Part shown: piece by piece, positions 8,256-15,662 of the stretch
Layout of the letters: every line of letters begins with the position of its first letter
How positions within the stretch are numbered: the first letter of the stretch is position 1
Assembly (NCBI GenBank): GCA_963728075.1
Contig: CAVSIP010000005.1
Span: forward strand, 248,001 to 312,000
Source: CAVSIP01 sp963728075
GTDB taxonomy: Bacteria; Actinomycetota; Actinomycetes; JAFAQI01; DASSKL01
DNA length: 64,000 nucleotides
Direction of reading: 5' to 3'
The notes under the pieces: generated by a model
What the model was told of the DNA's origin: nothing
Database searches by the model: none
The model's input: the letters and a program-made list of their open reading frames with translations, nothing else
Made by a program: the position numbers and the translations under genes

Positions 8256-8258
8256 CAG

Positions 8259-8630
8259 TCAGGCCACGCGCCCCGCGCCGCCACCCTTGGCCACGACGGG
8301 CAGCCCGGACCGCGACCACGCGTGCATGCCGCCCCGGAGGTTGGACACCGTCCGACCCTGCCGGGCGAGCGCGGCCGCGGCACGGGCGGACCGGTTGCCC
8401 GAGCGGCACACCATGATGAGCGGCCGCCCCTCGGGCAGCTCGCGGGCCCGCTGCGCCAGCTGGGACAGCGGGATGTGCCGGGCCTTGGGCGCGTGACCGG
8501 CCTGCCACTCGTACGGCTCGCGAACGTCCACCAGGACGGCGCCGTCCTCGACCAGCCGCGCCGCCTGCGCGGCCGTGACCTTGTCGAAGGGCTTGCCGAA
8601 CAGCTTCCGCAGCGGGGCAGGGCTACTCAC
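8259..8630 (-). CDS. Single-domain rhodanese (sulfurtransferase)
   Basis: 123 aa from a GTG that overlaps the previous stop as GTGA. One complete rhodanese domain with the conserved DVREPYEWQAGH and the active-site loop CRSGNRS, whose Cys carries the persulfide. The C-terminus ends with a Gly-rich basic tail. Rhodaneses move sulfane sulfur between thiosulfate or low-molecular-weight persulfides and thiol acceptors. Its neighbours, a persulfide dioxygenase fusion and a TSUP transporter, place it in sulfide or persulfide detoxification. Confidence 0.88.
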   Translation of the reverse strand: MSSPAPLRKLFGKPFDKVTAAQAARLVEDGAVLVDVREPYEWQAGHAPKARHIPLSQLAQRARELPEGRPLIMVCRSGNRSARAAAALARQGRTVSNLRGGMHAWSRSGLPVVAKGGGAGRVA

Positions 8631-9997
8631 GCCGCCTCCTCCACGTCGACCAGGTCCACCGACGACGTGCCCGCGTTGTCGAACTCGTCGTCGATGACCA
8701 CGACGTCGCGACCGGCGCGAGCCAGCAGCGAGCCGGCGATGCTGGCACGGTACCCCGAGCGGCAGTGCACCCAGACTTGTCCGGCCGGCACCTCCTCGAT
8801 GCGGTCGAGCAGCTCGTGCAGCGGGATGTGCACCGCGTCGGCAACGTGCCCCTCACCCCACTCCAGGTGACGGCGGACGTCGAGCACCACGACCGAGCCA
8901 GAGCCCTGCACCTCGGCCAGGTCCGCGAACGACGCTCGGCGCAGCGTGGCAGCCGCGTCGTCGCCGAGCCAGTCCTCGACCGAGCCGGTGGCCGCGGCCG
9001 CCGGCCGGTCGATGCCGATGCGGACGAGCTCGCGCTGCGCCTCGGCGACCTGCTCCGGCGTCTCGCCGAGGAGCGTCACCGCCGTGCCCCACGGGATGAG
9101 CCAGCCCAGGTACGTCGCGAACGAGCCGTCGAGGCCGAAGCTCAGCGAGCCCTGCACGTGGCCCTCCCCGAACGCGGTGCGCGTCCGGAGGTCGACCACC
9201 CACTCGCCGGCGTCGATCCGTCGCCGCAGCTCGGCGGCGTCGGCATGGGCGGGCATGGACAGGTCGGGCGTGGTCGGGCCGGCGAGGTTCGCCGGGCCCA
9301 TGTGCGCGTAGTACGCGGGGTAGGCGTCCAGCCCGGCCAGCAGCGCGTCGACGAACTCCTGCTCGCTCTGCAGCAGCGCGGGGTTGACCCGCCTCTCGAC
9401 GCCGATCGTCGACGCCGTGCCCTCCGACTGCGTTGCCGAGCAGAAGCTGCCGAAGCCGTGCGTGGGGAACACGCCGGTCGCGTCCGGCAGCTCGTCCGCC
9501 AGCCGGTGCGCCGAGCGGTACTGCGCGACCACCAGGTCACCCGTCGCGTCCGGCCCCAGCAGGTCGGGTCGGCCGGTGGAGCCGTAGAGGAGCGACCCGC
9601 CGGTGAACACACCGACCGCCGCCTCGCCGGAGGTCAGCGCGTACGACAGGTGCGTGAACGTGTGACCCGGCGTAGCGATGGCCCGCACGGAAAGGGTCGG
9701 CGAGACCTCGACCACGTCACCGTCCCGGATCGGCATCCGGTCGTAGGTCACCGGGTCGGCGGCGTTCACGTGGTACGCCGCACCGGTTGCCCTCGCCAGG
9801 GCGAGGCCACCCGTGACGTAGTCGTTGTGGATGTGCGTCTCGAAGACGTGGGTGATGCGCACGCGCAGCGAGCCGGCCAGGTCCAGCACCCGGTCGATGT
9901 CGCGCTGGGGGTCGATGACGAACGCCACCCGCCCGTCGTGCACGAAGTAGCTGCGGTCACCCAGTGTCGGGGTGTCGATGGGGATGATCTCGAACAT
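8627..9997 (-). CDS. MBL-fold persulfide dioxygenase fused to two rhodanese domains
   Basis: 456 aa. Residues ~1-235 are a metallo-beta-lactamase fold of the ETHE1/persulfide-dioxygenase type, with the metal motif THIHNDYVTGG (His55, His57, Asp59) and PGHTFTHLSY. Residues ~250-345 are a first rhodanese that has no Cys at the active-site position; residues ~365-456 are a second rhodanese with the intact loop HCRSGYRAS. The family oxidises glutathione- or mycothiol-type persulfides to sulfite, and the active rhodanese exchanges the sulfane sulfur. This architecture matches CstB-like enzymes controlled by CstR. The GTGA overlap with the next rhodanese shows tight coupling. Confidence 0.88.
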   Translation of the reverse strand: MFEIIPIDTPTLGDRSYFVHDGRVAFVIDPQRDIDRVLDLAGSLRVRITHVFETHIHNDYVTGGLALARATGAAYHVNAADPVTYDRMPIRDGDVVEVSPTLSVRAIATPGHTFTHLSYALTSGEAAVGVFTGGSLLYGSTGRPDLLGPDATGDLVVAQYRSAHRLADELPDATGVFPTHGFGSFCSATQSEGTASTIGVERRVNPALLQSEQEFVDALLAGLDAYPAYYAHMGPANLAGPTTPDLSMPAHADAAELRRRIDAGEWVVDLRTRTAFGEGHVQGSLSFGLDGSFATYLGWLIPWGTAVTLLGETPEQVAEAQRELVRIGIDRPAAAATGSVEDWLGDDAAATLRRASFADLAEVQGSGSVVVLDVRRHLEWGEGHVADAVHIPLHELLDRIEEVPAGQVWVHCRSGYRASIAGSLLARAGRDVVVIDDEFDNAGTSSVDLVDVEEAA

Positions 9998-10009
9998 GAT
10001 CCTCGTCCC

Positions 10010-10342
10010 TCAGGCTGCGGTCTCGTTGGCGTGGGTGCCACGGACGAGCGGCCGACCCTGACCGGCCCAGCCGCCAGTGCCACCGCTGACCGAGATGGCG
10101 TCGATGCCTGCGCTGCGAAGCCAGCCCGCTGCCGTGTAGCTGCGGTTACCGCTGGCGCAGATGACGTACACGCGCTCGCCCTTCGGCAGGTCGCCGATGC
10201 GCGAGTGCACTGTGGACAGGGGAACCAGCACGGCACCGGGCACGTGACCGGCGACGTACTCGGCAGGCTCGCGGACGTCGATGACGACGCCGCCGTCGGC
10301 GTGAGCCGCGGCGAAGGCCTGCAGGTCGATCTCGGGAACCAT
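10010..10342 (-). CDS. Single-domain rhodanese, first gene of the minus arm of the sulfur module
   Basis: 110 aa. The ATG at 10342 with GGAGGTG 4 nt upstream decides the start; an in-frame extension to 10492 would read through the operators and has no RBS. It contains VIDVREPAEYVAGHVPG and the active loop CASGNRS. It lies immediately behind the operator palindrome at 10362-10377 and is the promoter-proximal gene of the run rhodanese, dioxygenase-rhodanese, rhodanese, TSUP. Probably a cytoplasmic sulfane-sulfur carrier. Confidence 0.88.
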   Translation of the reverse strand: MVPEIDLQAFAAAHADGGVVIDVREPAEYVAGHVPGAVLVPLSTVHSRIGDLPKGERVYVICASGNRSYTAAGWLRSAGIDAISVSGGTGGWAGQGRPLVRGTHANETAA

Positions 10343-10361
10343 CAGCACCTCCGGTGGTCCG

Positions 10362-10468
10362 ATACCCCCATGGGTATCCGGTAGTGGCACAACGTAGCCG
10401 ACGCCTTGACTGTTCCGCAAATACCCGTCGGGGTAGATCGCTACTCGAACGGACACCCCCGGGGGTAT
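10362..10468. promoter_or_regulatory. Three CsoR/CstR-type operator palindromes in a divergent promoter region
   Basis: Three related 16-bp palindromes lie between the divergent genes: ATACCCCCATGGGTAT (10362-10377), ATACCCGTCGGGGTAG (10421-10436) and ACACCCCCGGGGGTAT (10453-10468). They fit the TACCC...GGGTA operator type of the CsoR/CstR/RcnR family. A -35-like TTGACT at 10406-10411 faces the plus strand, and the second operator covers the expected -10. One site faces the rhodanese operon and two face the regulator gene, so one repressor can control both arms and itself. Confidence 0.75.
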
Positions 10469-10490
10469 GCTCTCAGACGGAGGTGCAGCC

Positions 10491-10778
10491 ATGTCGAACC
10501 ACGTCGCCGCGGAGGCAGTCGCACCCGTCCTACCCCCCGAGAAGGCTCAGCTGGTGCGCCGGCTCAAGCGGGTCGAGGGCCAGGTGGCCGGGCTCGCTCG
10601 GATGATCGAGGCCGGCCGTGACTGCGCCGATGTCGTCACCCAGCTGTCGGCCGCGTCCCGCGCCCTGGACCGGGTCGGCTTCCTGCTCGTGGCGGCCGAG
10701 CTGCGTCGGTGCGCCGTCGAGAAGGGCAGCGACGCCGAGGTCGCCGCTGCGGAGAAGCTGTTCCTCACGTTGGCCTAG
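10491..10778 (+). CDS. CsoR/CstR-family repressor, probably persulfide-sensing
   Basis: 95 aa from the ATG at 10491 with GGAGGTG 5 nt upstream. It has the all-helical fold of DUF156 regulators (KAQLVRRLKRVEGQVAGLARMIE). The two conserved cysteines are Cys45 and Cys74 with the family spacing. The Cu(I) ligand His of CsoR, four residues before the second Cys, is Glu70 here, so copper sensing is unlikely; two cysteines without that His is the CstR pattern, where persulfides cross-link the Cys pair and release DNA. The gene neighbourhood (rhodaneses, persulfide dioxygenase, TSUP) agrees. It likely autoregulates through the sites just upstream. Confidence 0.85.
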   Translation: MSNHVAAEAVAPVLPPEKAQLVRRLKRVEGQVAGLARMIEAGRDCADVVTQLSAASRALDRVGFLLVAAELRRCAVEKGSDAEVAAAEKLFLTLA

Positions 10779-10785
10779 CACCCCG

Positions 10786-11538
10786 ATGACAACCGGTGCC
10801 GACGTGGGCCTCCTCGCCGCGTTCGCGGGCGGGGTGGTCTCGTTCGCCTCCCCCTGCGTGCTGCCGGTCGTTCCTGCCTACGTCTCCGTGCTCACCGGCG
10901 TGCGCGCCGGAGGGGACGCAGCGGGGGCCTCCGTACGGCGCGTGCTGGCCACGGCGACCGGCTTCGTGGCCGGGTTCAGCGCGGTCTTCGTCGTGCTGGG
11001 CCTGAGCGCGACCGCGGCCGGGCAGCTGCTCGCGGGGCACCGGCTCCTGCTGACCCGCCTGTCCGGCCTCGTCGTACTCGCCATGGCACTGTTCCTGGCG
11101 GGGTCGCTGGTGCTGCGGGCGCCGTGGCTCTACCAGGAGCGTCGCTGGCACCCGCGGCTCGAGCGGTTCGGTCCTCTCGCCGCACCCGTAGCCGGCATCG
11201 CCTTCGGCCTCGGCTGGACGCCCTGCATCGGCCCGGTGCTCACCAGCGTGCTGGCCGTCGCGACCACCAGCGAGCAGACCGGCCATGGAGCACTGCTCCT
11301 GCTGGCCTACTCCGCGGGCCTGGCCGTGCCGTTCCTCGTGGCGGCTCTCGCGCTCGACCGGATGGCGGGGACCTTCGGTCTCATCCGCCGTCACGGCACG
11401 CTCGTCACCGCCGCGTCGGCGGTGCTGCTCGGTGGGTTCGGCGTGTTGCTCGCCCTCAACCTGCTTCCCCTCGTCACCACCGCCGTCCAGCAGGCCCTCG
11501 AGGCCATCGGGCTCGGCGGACTGCTCCGCCTCGGCTAG
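10786..11538 (+). CDS. ccdA: CcdA-type cytochrome c biogenesis / thiol-disulfide electron transporter
   Basis: 250 aa, about six membrane segments, starting 7 nt after the repressor gene. Two conserved cysteines sit in the membrane: FASPCVLPVVPAY (Cys24) and GWTPCIGPVL in the second half, the CcdA/DsbD-gamma signature. CcdA passes electrons from cytoplasmic thioredoxin to extracytoplasmic thioredoxin-like proteins. The next gene encodes an exported TlpA-like thioredoxin fused to a rhodanese, which is its likely partner. No cytochrome c assembly genes (ResB, CcsA) are nearby, so service to the sulfur module is more likely than haem attachment. Confidence 0.87.
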   Translation: MTTGADVGLLAAFAGGVVSFASPCVLPVVPAYVSVLTGVRAGGDAAGASVRRVLATATGFVAGFSAVFVVLGLSATAAGQLLAGHRLLLTRLSGLVVLAMALFLAGSLVLRAPWLYQERRWHPRLERFGPLAAPVAGIAFGLGWTPCIGPVLTSVLAVATTSEQTGHGALLLLAYSAGLAVPFLVAALALDRMAGTFGLIRRHGTLVTAASAVLLGGFGVLLALNLLPLVTTAVQQALEAIGLGGLLRLG

Positions 11539-11550
11539 GAAGGAACGCCC

Positions 11551-12537
11551 GTGGCCACCAGGAACCCGTCCCGGCCCCGCCCCAAGCCCGCCAACACCCG
11601 GCGAGCGCGGGCAGCCGCCCGCGAGCGCGCCCGCCGGCGGTGGACGCTGGCTGCGACGATCGCCGCCGCCCTGGCCGTCCTCGCGACGGTCGCCGGGCTC
11701 GCGTTCAGCTCCGGCTCCGGCGGGACGTCGTCGGCGGCGTACGCGGCGGACAAGCAGGCCTTCGACCTCCCCGCGCTGTCCGGCAACGGGCACGTGCGCC
11801 TGGCCGACCATCGCGGACGGCCGGTCGTGGTGAACTTCTTCGCCTCGTGGTGCGTGTACTGCAACGAGGAGCTCCCCGGCTTCGTGCAGGTGGCCAAGGC
11901 CACCCACGGCCAGGTCGACTTCATCGGCGTCGACACGAGCGAGACCGGCGACGGCGCGGCCATGGCCAAGCGGTTCGACCTGGCCGGCGCGGGCTTCGCC
12001 CTCGCCAAGGACATCGGCCCCTCCCCGGCGTCGGAGCTGTGGTCGAGCTTCGGCGCGCGCGGACTGCCGGTGACCGCGTTCTACGACGCCCAGGGCCGGG
12101 TCGTGGACTTCTCCCCCGGCATGCTCACCCAGGCAGAGCTGCAGCAGCGGCTGCAGCAGAGCTTCGGCGTGCAGGTGCAGGCGCCGGACGCCGCGACGCT
12201 GTCCGCGCCGGTCATCCCGCTCATCCCGCGCGGCGCGTACGAGCTGCTGCGCACGCACGTGGGCGACAGCACGTTCCACGTGCTCGACGTGCGCACCCCG
12301 GAGGAGTTCGCCGGTGGCCACGTGGAGGGCGCGAAGAACATCGACTTCTACGCGAAGGACTTCGCCAACCGCCTGCGCAGCTTGGACAAGGACGCGTCGT
12401 ACGTCGTCTACTGCCACACCGGCAACCGCAGCGGCCAGGCGACCACCCTCATGCACCAGCTCGGCTTCAAGCACGTGTACGACGTGCAGGGCGGCATCGC
12501 CGCCTGGCAGCAGGCCGGCCTGCCGACCGTGCCCTGA
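11551..12537 (+). CDS. Membrane-anchored TlpA-like thioredoxin fused to a rhodanese domain
   Basis: 328 aa from GTG with AGGAAGGAAC upstream. The basic N-terminus is followed by a membrane anchor (~31-52), then a TlpA/ResA-type thioredoxin domain (~66-200) with the redox motif WCVYC (Cys101, Cys104), then a complete rhodanese domain (~222-328) with CHTGNRS (Cys288). The anchor places both domains outside the membrane. This lets CcdA reduce a thioredoxin that sits next to an extracytoplasmic sulfurtransferase. The combination is unusual and probably works on thiosulfate or persulfides outside the cell. Controlled with ccdA by the operators at 10362-10468, by inference. Confidence 0.85.
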   Translation: MATRNPSRPRPKPANTRRARAAARERARRRWTLAATIAAALAVLATVAGLAFSSGSGGTSSAAYAADKQAFDLPALSGNGHVRLADHRGRPVVVNFFASWCVYCNEELPGFVQVAKATHGQVDFIGVDTSETGDGAAMAKRFDLAGAGFALAKDIGPSPASELWSSFGARGLPVTAFYDAQGRVVDFSPGMLTQAELQQRLQQSFGVQVQAPDAATLSAPVIPLIPRGAYELLRTHVGDSTFHVLDVRTPEEFAGGHVEGAKNIDFYAKDFANRLRSLDKDASYVVYCHTGNRSGQATTLMHQLGFKHVYDVQGGIAAWQQAGLPTVP

Positions 12538-12612
12538 GGTCTCGGCCGGTTCCTCGGTACCCGTGGGGGCACGCCAACGGCGTCCGGCACCGTCCCGCGG
12601 AAAGGCGCGCCC

Positions 12613-13701
12613 ATGCCCGAGGCCCCGTCGCACACCACCTTCAGCCAGCTGGTCAAGCCCACCCCGCCGGCATGGTTCGCCGACCGCGGCACCGGGACGG
12701 ACGTGGAGACCCGGCTGTCACGGCTGGAGGGGTTCCTCACCCCGGCCGCGCAGTTCTACGTGCGCAGCCACAGCCCCACGCCGCACATCGACGCCGCCAC
12801 CTGGCGCCTGCGGGTCGAGGGCAGCGGCGTGCGGGCACCGGTCGACCTGTCCTACGACGACGTCCGCGGCATGCCGCAGGTCTCCGTCGTACGGGCCATC
12901 GAGTGCGCGGGGAACGGCCGCCGGTTCTTCCGGGAGGCCCACGGCAGCATGGCGGCCGGCGTGCAGTGGCGCACCGGCGCCATGGGGGTGGCCGAGTGGA
13001 CGGGGGTCCGGCTGCGCGACGTCCTCGGCCGCGCTGAACTGACCGAGGGCGCGCGCGACGTCATGCCGGAAGGGCTGGACGACCACCGCGTCCGCCGGCC
13101 GATGAACCTCGAGAAGGCCTGCCGCGACGACACCCTGCTCGTGCTCGCGATGAACGGCGAGCCGCTGCCACCGGACCACGGGTACCCGGCACGGGTGCTG
13201 GTTCCGGGCTGGCTGGGCACGGCCAGCATCAAGTGGGTGGGCCGGATCGAGGTCTCCGAGGAGCCGCTGTACTCCCCGTACAACACCGAAGAGTACGTCC
13301 TCATCGGCCCCGACTACCCCGCAGAGGGGGCGGCCGAGGGGCAGATCATCACGGAGATGCCGGTGATGAGCGTCATCGACCTGGACTGGCCGGCGACGGT
13401 CCCCGCCGGGCCGCGCGTCGTGCGGGGCCGGTCGTTCGCGGGAGAGGGACGGGTCCGCGAGGTGGCCTACAGCGTGGACGGCGCGCCCTGGCAGCAGGCC
13501 GAGCTGCTGCCGCCCAACATCGCGGCCGCCTGGGTGCGCTGGCAGTTCGCGTGGGACGCGGCACCCGGCTACCACGAGATCCGCGTGCGGGCCACCGACG
13601 AGCGGGGCCGGACCCAGCCGGACACCGTGCCCTGGAACGACAAGGGCTGCCTGTACAACGCGGTCGTCGCCCACCCGGTCACCGCCGTCGAGGCGCGTTG
13701 A
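12613..13701 (+). CDS. Sulfite oxidase family molybdopterin enzyme
   Basis: 362 aa. It has the oxidoreductase molybdopterin-binding fold with the Mo-ligand cysteine in RAIECAGNGRR (Cys98), the pterin-contact region PDHGYPARVLVPGWLGTASIKWVG, and the C-terminal Mo-co dimerisation domain (IITEMPVMSVI to TVPWNDKGCLYNAVV). It oxidises sulfite to sulfate, or is a close relative. No Tat or Sec signal is seen, so it looks cytoplasmic. It follows the TlpA-rhodanese gene by 75 bp on the same strand and would remove the sulfite made by the persulfide dioxygenase. Confidence 0.87.
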   Translation: MPEAPSHTTFSQLVKPTPPAWFADRGTGTDVETRLSRLEGFLTPAAQFYVRSHSPTPHIDAATWRLRVEGSGVRAPVDLSYDDVRGMPQVSVVRAIECAGNGRRFFREAHGSMAAGVQWRTGAMGVAEWTGVRLRDVLGRAELTEGARDVMPEGLDDHRVRRPMNLEKACRDDTLLVLAMNGEPLPPDHGYPARVLVPGWLGTASIKWVGRIEVSEEPLYSPYNTEEYVLIGPDYPAEGAAEGQIITEMPVMSVIDLDWPATVPAGPRVVRGRSFAGEGRVREVAYSVDGAPWQQAELLPPNIAAAWVRWQFAWDAAPGYHEIRVRATDERGRTQPDTVPWNDKGCLYNAVVAHPVTAVEAR

Positions 13702-14042
13702 GTGGTCGGGACGACGCCCAGGCGCGCACGCGGGCGCGGGACCACCTCGCGAACGAGCGCACCTACCTGGCGTGGCTGCGGACCGGCGCGAACGTCATGG
13801 TGCTGGGGCTGGCCCTGGCGAAGTTCACGTCCGACACCGGCAGCCGCGCCCTGGCAGCGGGCGTCCTCCTCGTCGCGGTCGGCGGGACGGGGCTGGTGTA
13901 CGGCACCGTCCGCTACCGTCAGGTGAACGGCGAGATCGAGCGTGGTGAGTACGCGACCGGGACCCGCGGCGTCGCGCCCACGGTCGCCAGCGCCGTCCTC
14001 ATCGCCGCCGTGGTCGCCGCGCTCGTGCTGCTGTTCCTGTGA
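13698..14042 (+). CDS. DUF202 (YidH-like) small membrane protein
   Basis: 114 aa. The start is most likely the TTG at 13698, which overlaps the sulfite oxidase stop (TTGA). The DUF202 motif LANERTYLAWLRTGANVMVLGLALAKF is present, followed by two more membrane segments. Function unknown; DUF202 proteins are common in actinobacteria and are often in tandem pairs. Here coupling to sulfite oxidase suggests a membrane role in the sulfur module, which is inference only. Confidence 0.75.
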   Translation: MSGRDDAQARTRARDHLANERTYLAWLRTGANVMVLGLALAKFTSDTGSRALAAGVLLVAVGGTGLVYGTVRYRQVNGEIERGEYATGTRGVAPTVASAVLIAAVVAALVLLFL

Positions 14043-14161
14043 TGCGGACAGCCGCGCCGGAGCGCGGGCTCACCGCCGGACTGCCCGTGGTGGCCGACGG
14101 CACACGGCCCGGCCGGGTGGCCTGAGCCGCGCGGGGACGTGCGCGGCCGGGTCCGCTCGGC

Positions 14162-14167
14162 TACGGT
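14162..14167 (+). promoter_or_regulatory. -10 hexamer TACGGT, probable leaderless start for 14176
   Basis: TACGGT lies 8 nt before the GTG start of the next gene, with no Shine-Dalgarno between. This spacing would put the transcription start at or next to the start codon. No good -35 is visible. Confidence 0.35.
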
Positions 14168-14175
14168 CAGCGACC

Positions 14176-14871
14176 GTGAACCCCCTGCAGGGCGTCCTCG
14201 CCGAGGCGTGGCGGACCTACCGCACCCACGCTGCGCACCTGCTGACGATCGCCTTCGTCGTCTACCTCGGGCTGGCGGCGGTGGACGCGGTGCTCACCCA
14301 GCTCGGTCCGGGCGGCGCGGTCCTGTCACTGCTCATCGCCGTCCTGGGCGTCTACCTGCTGCAGGCGGCGCTGGTGAAGGCGGTCGAGGACGTCCGGGAC
14401 GGCCGGGTCGACCTCTCCCTCGGTGACACGCTGCGGGCCGCCCGGCCGCGCCTGCTCGCGGTGACCGGGGCGTCGATCCTCGCCGGCATCGTCATCGTCG
14501 TGGGACTCATCCTGCTCATCGTCCCGGGTCTGGTCGCCGCCACGTACCTCGCAGTGATCGTGCCGGTCGTCGTCCTGGAGGGCGCCGGCGTACTGGAGGC
14601 GTTCCGGCGCAGCGCGGACCTCGTTCGCGGCCACGGCATGCAGGTGTTCGGCGTCCTCGTGCTGACGTTCCTGGTCTACCTCGGCGGTGGGCTCGTGGTC
14701 GGGCTGTTCCTGCTCGTGCTGCCCGAGTGGGCACGCACCTTCCTCGGCAACATCATCAGCGGCACCGTCCTCGCGCCGTTCGCCGCGGTCACGTACACGC
14801 TCATGTACTACCGGCTCGCCGGCGCCACCGGCCCCCGCGAGCCCGAGGACATCTGGGCGCAGCCGACCTGA
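14176..14871 (+). CDS. Multi-pass membrane protein of the YciC/GPDP membrane-domain type
   Basis: 231 aa from GTG. Five to six hydrophobic segments with the typical layout of the glycerophosphoryl-diester-phosphodiesterase membrane domain / YciC family: LLTIAFVVYLGLAAVDAVL, ILAGIVIVVGLILLIVPG, the conserved EAFRRSADLVRGHGMQVFGV, and a last helix before YYRLAGATG. No catalytic motif is present. Function unknown; probably an integral membrane protein of housekeeping type. The gene converges with the SDR gene, 10 bp apart. Confidence 0.7.
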   Translation: MNPLQGVLAEAWRTYRTHAAHLLTIAFVVYLGLAAVDAVLTQLGPGGAVLSLLIAVLGVYLLQAALVKAVEDVRDGRVDLSLGDTLRAARPRLLAVTGASILAGIVIVVGLILLIVPGLVAATYLAVIVPVVVLEGAGVLEAFRRSADLVRGHGMQVFGVLVLTFLVYLGGGLVVGLFLLVLPEWARTFLGNIISGTVLAPFAAVTYTLMYYRLAGATGPREPEDIWAQPT

Positions 14872-14881
14872 CCGGAGCCGG

Positions 14882-15661
14882 TCACGTGTTCTGGACGGTC
14901 AGCCCGCCGTCGACGGGAAGCACGACCCCGGTGACGTACGCCATCGCCGGCAGCACCAGCGACAGCGTGGCGTGCGCGACCTCCTCGGGGTCGCCGTAGC
15001 GCCGCAGCGGCACCCGGCGACGCGCGAACTTGGTCTTCGCCTCCTCCGGGATCCCGGCGGTCATCCCGGTACGGATCGGCCCCGGTGCGATGCAGTTGAC
15101 GGTCACGCCCTGCCCGCCCAGCTCGACTGCCAGCGCCCGGGTGAGCCCGACGACGCCGTGCTTCGAGGCGGTGTACGGGCTGATGTACGCGGTCGCGCCC
15201 AGCCCCTCGGTGGAGGCCACGTTGACGATCCGCCCGTCACCGGCGGCGAGCAGGTGCGGCAGCGCGGCCCGGACGAACCGCGCGTACGCGGTGAGGTTGA
15301 CGGCCAGCGTCCGTTCCCACGCGGCCTCGTAGCCGTCGCCGTTGATCGGTGCGGGCAGGGACACCCCGGCGTTGTTGACGAGGATGTCGAGCCGGCCGAA
15401 CCGTTCCGCAGCCTCGGCCACGACCCGCTCGACCGTGCCCGCCTCCGCCACGTCTACTGCCCAGGTCGCGGCCTCTCCCCCGGCGCCGGTGATCTCCGCC
15501 GCGACGTCGGCGAGGCCGGCCGGCTCGCGGTCGACGAGCGCGAGCCGGACCCCCTCGTCGGCGAACAGCCGGGCGGTCGCGCGACCCATGCCGCTGGCCG
15601 CGCCCGTGAGCAGCGCGACCTTTCCCGCGACGGACCGGGACAGCGAGCTCAGCCGTGCCAC
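14882..15661 (-). CDS. Short-chain dehydrogenase/reductase
   Basis: 259 aa. Classical SDR: cofactor motif TGAASGMG, NNAG, catalytic Ser in VNVASTEG and YTASK (Tyr/Lys), and the C-terminal GVVLPVDGGLTVQNT. It lacks the long insertion after beta-2 seen in mycofactocin-coupled SDRs, so it is an ordinary exchangeable-cofactor enzyme. It starts (GTG) 2 nt after the stop of the LLM oxidoreductase gene, so both are one operon; a shared degradative or secondary alcohol pathway is likely. Substrate unknown. Confidence 0.85.
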   Translation of the reverse strand: MARLSSLSRSVAGKVALLTGAASGMGRATARLFADEGVRLALVDREPAGLADVAAEITGAGGEAATWAVDVAEAGTVERVVAEAAERFGRLDILVNNAGVSLPAPINGDGYEAAWERTLAVNLTAYARFVRAALPHLLAAGDGRIVNVASTEGLGATAYISPYTASKHGVVGLTRALAVELGGQGVTVNCIAPGPIRTGMTAGIPEEAKTKFARRRVPLRRYGDPEEVAHATLSLVLPAMAYVTGVVLPVDGGLTVQNT

Positions 15662-15662
15662 G

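Noticed and set aside
10491..10778. Copper-sensing CsoR
   Set aside because: The copper-ligand His is replaced by Glu70 and no copper gene is near; the sulfur neighbours favour a CstR-type role.
10765..12633. Long open frame (622 codons) antisense to ccdA and the TlpA-rhodanese gene
   Set aside because: It is low in known motifs and rich in Gly, Arg, His and Gln, as expected for the reverse of high-GC coding DNA. The plus-strand genes have clear domains.
14041..14124. 27-codon frame overlapping the DUF202 stop (TGATG)
   Set aside because: Too short, no membrane helix and no motif; it might be a decayed second DUF202 gene, but the evidence is too weak to call.
14882..15661. Mycofactocin link for the SDR at 14.9 kb
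   Set aside because: It lacks the insertion of mycofactocin-coupled SDRs and is 14 kb from the cluster.
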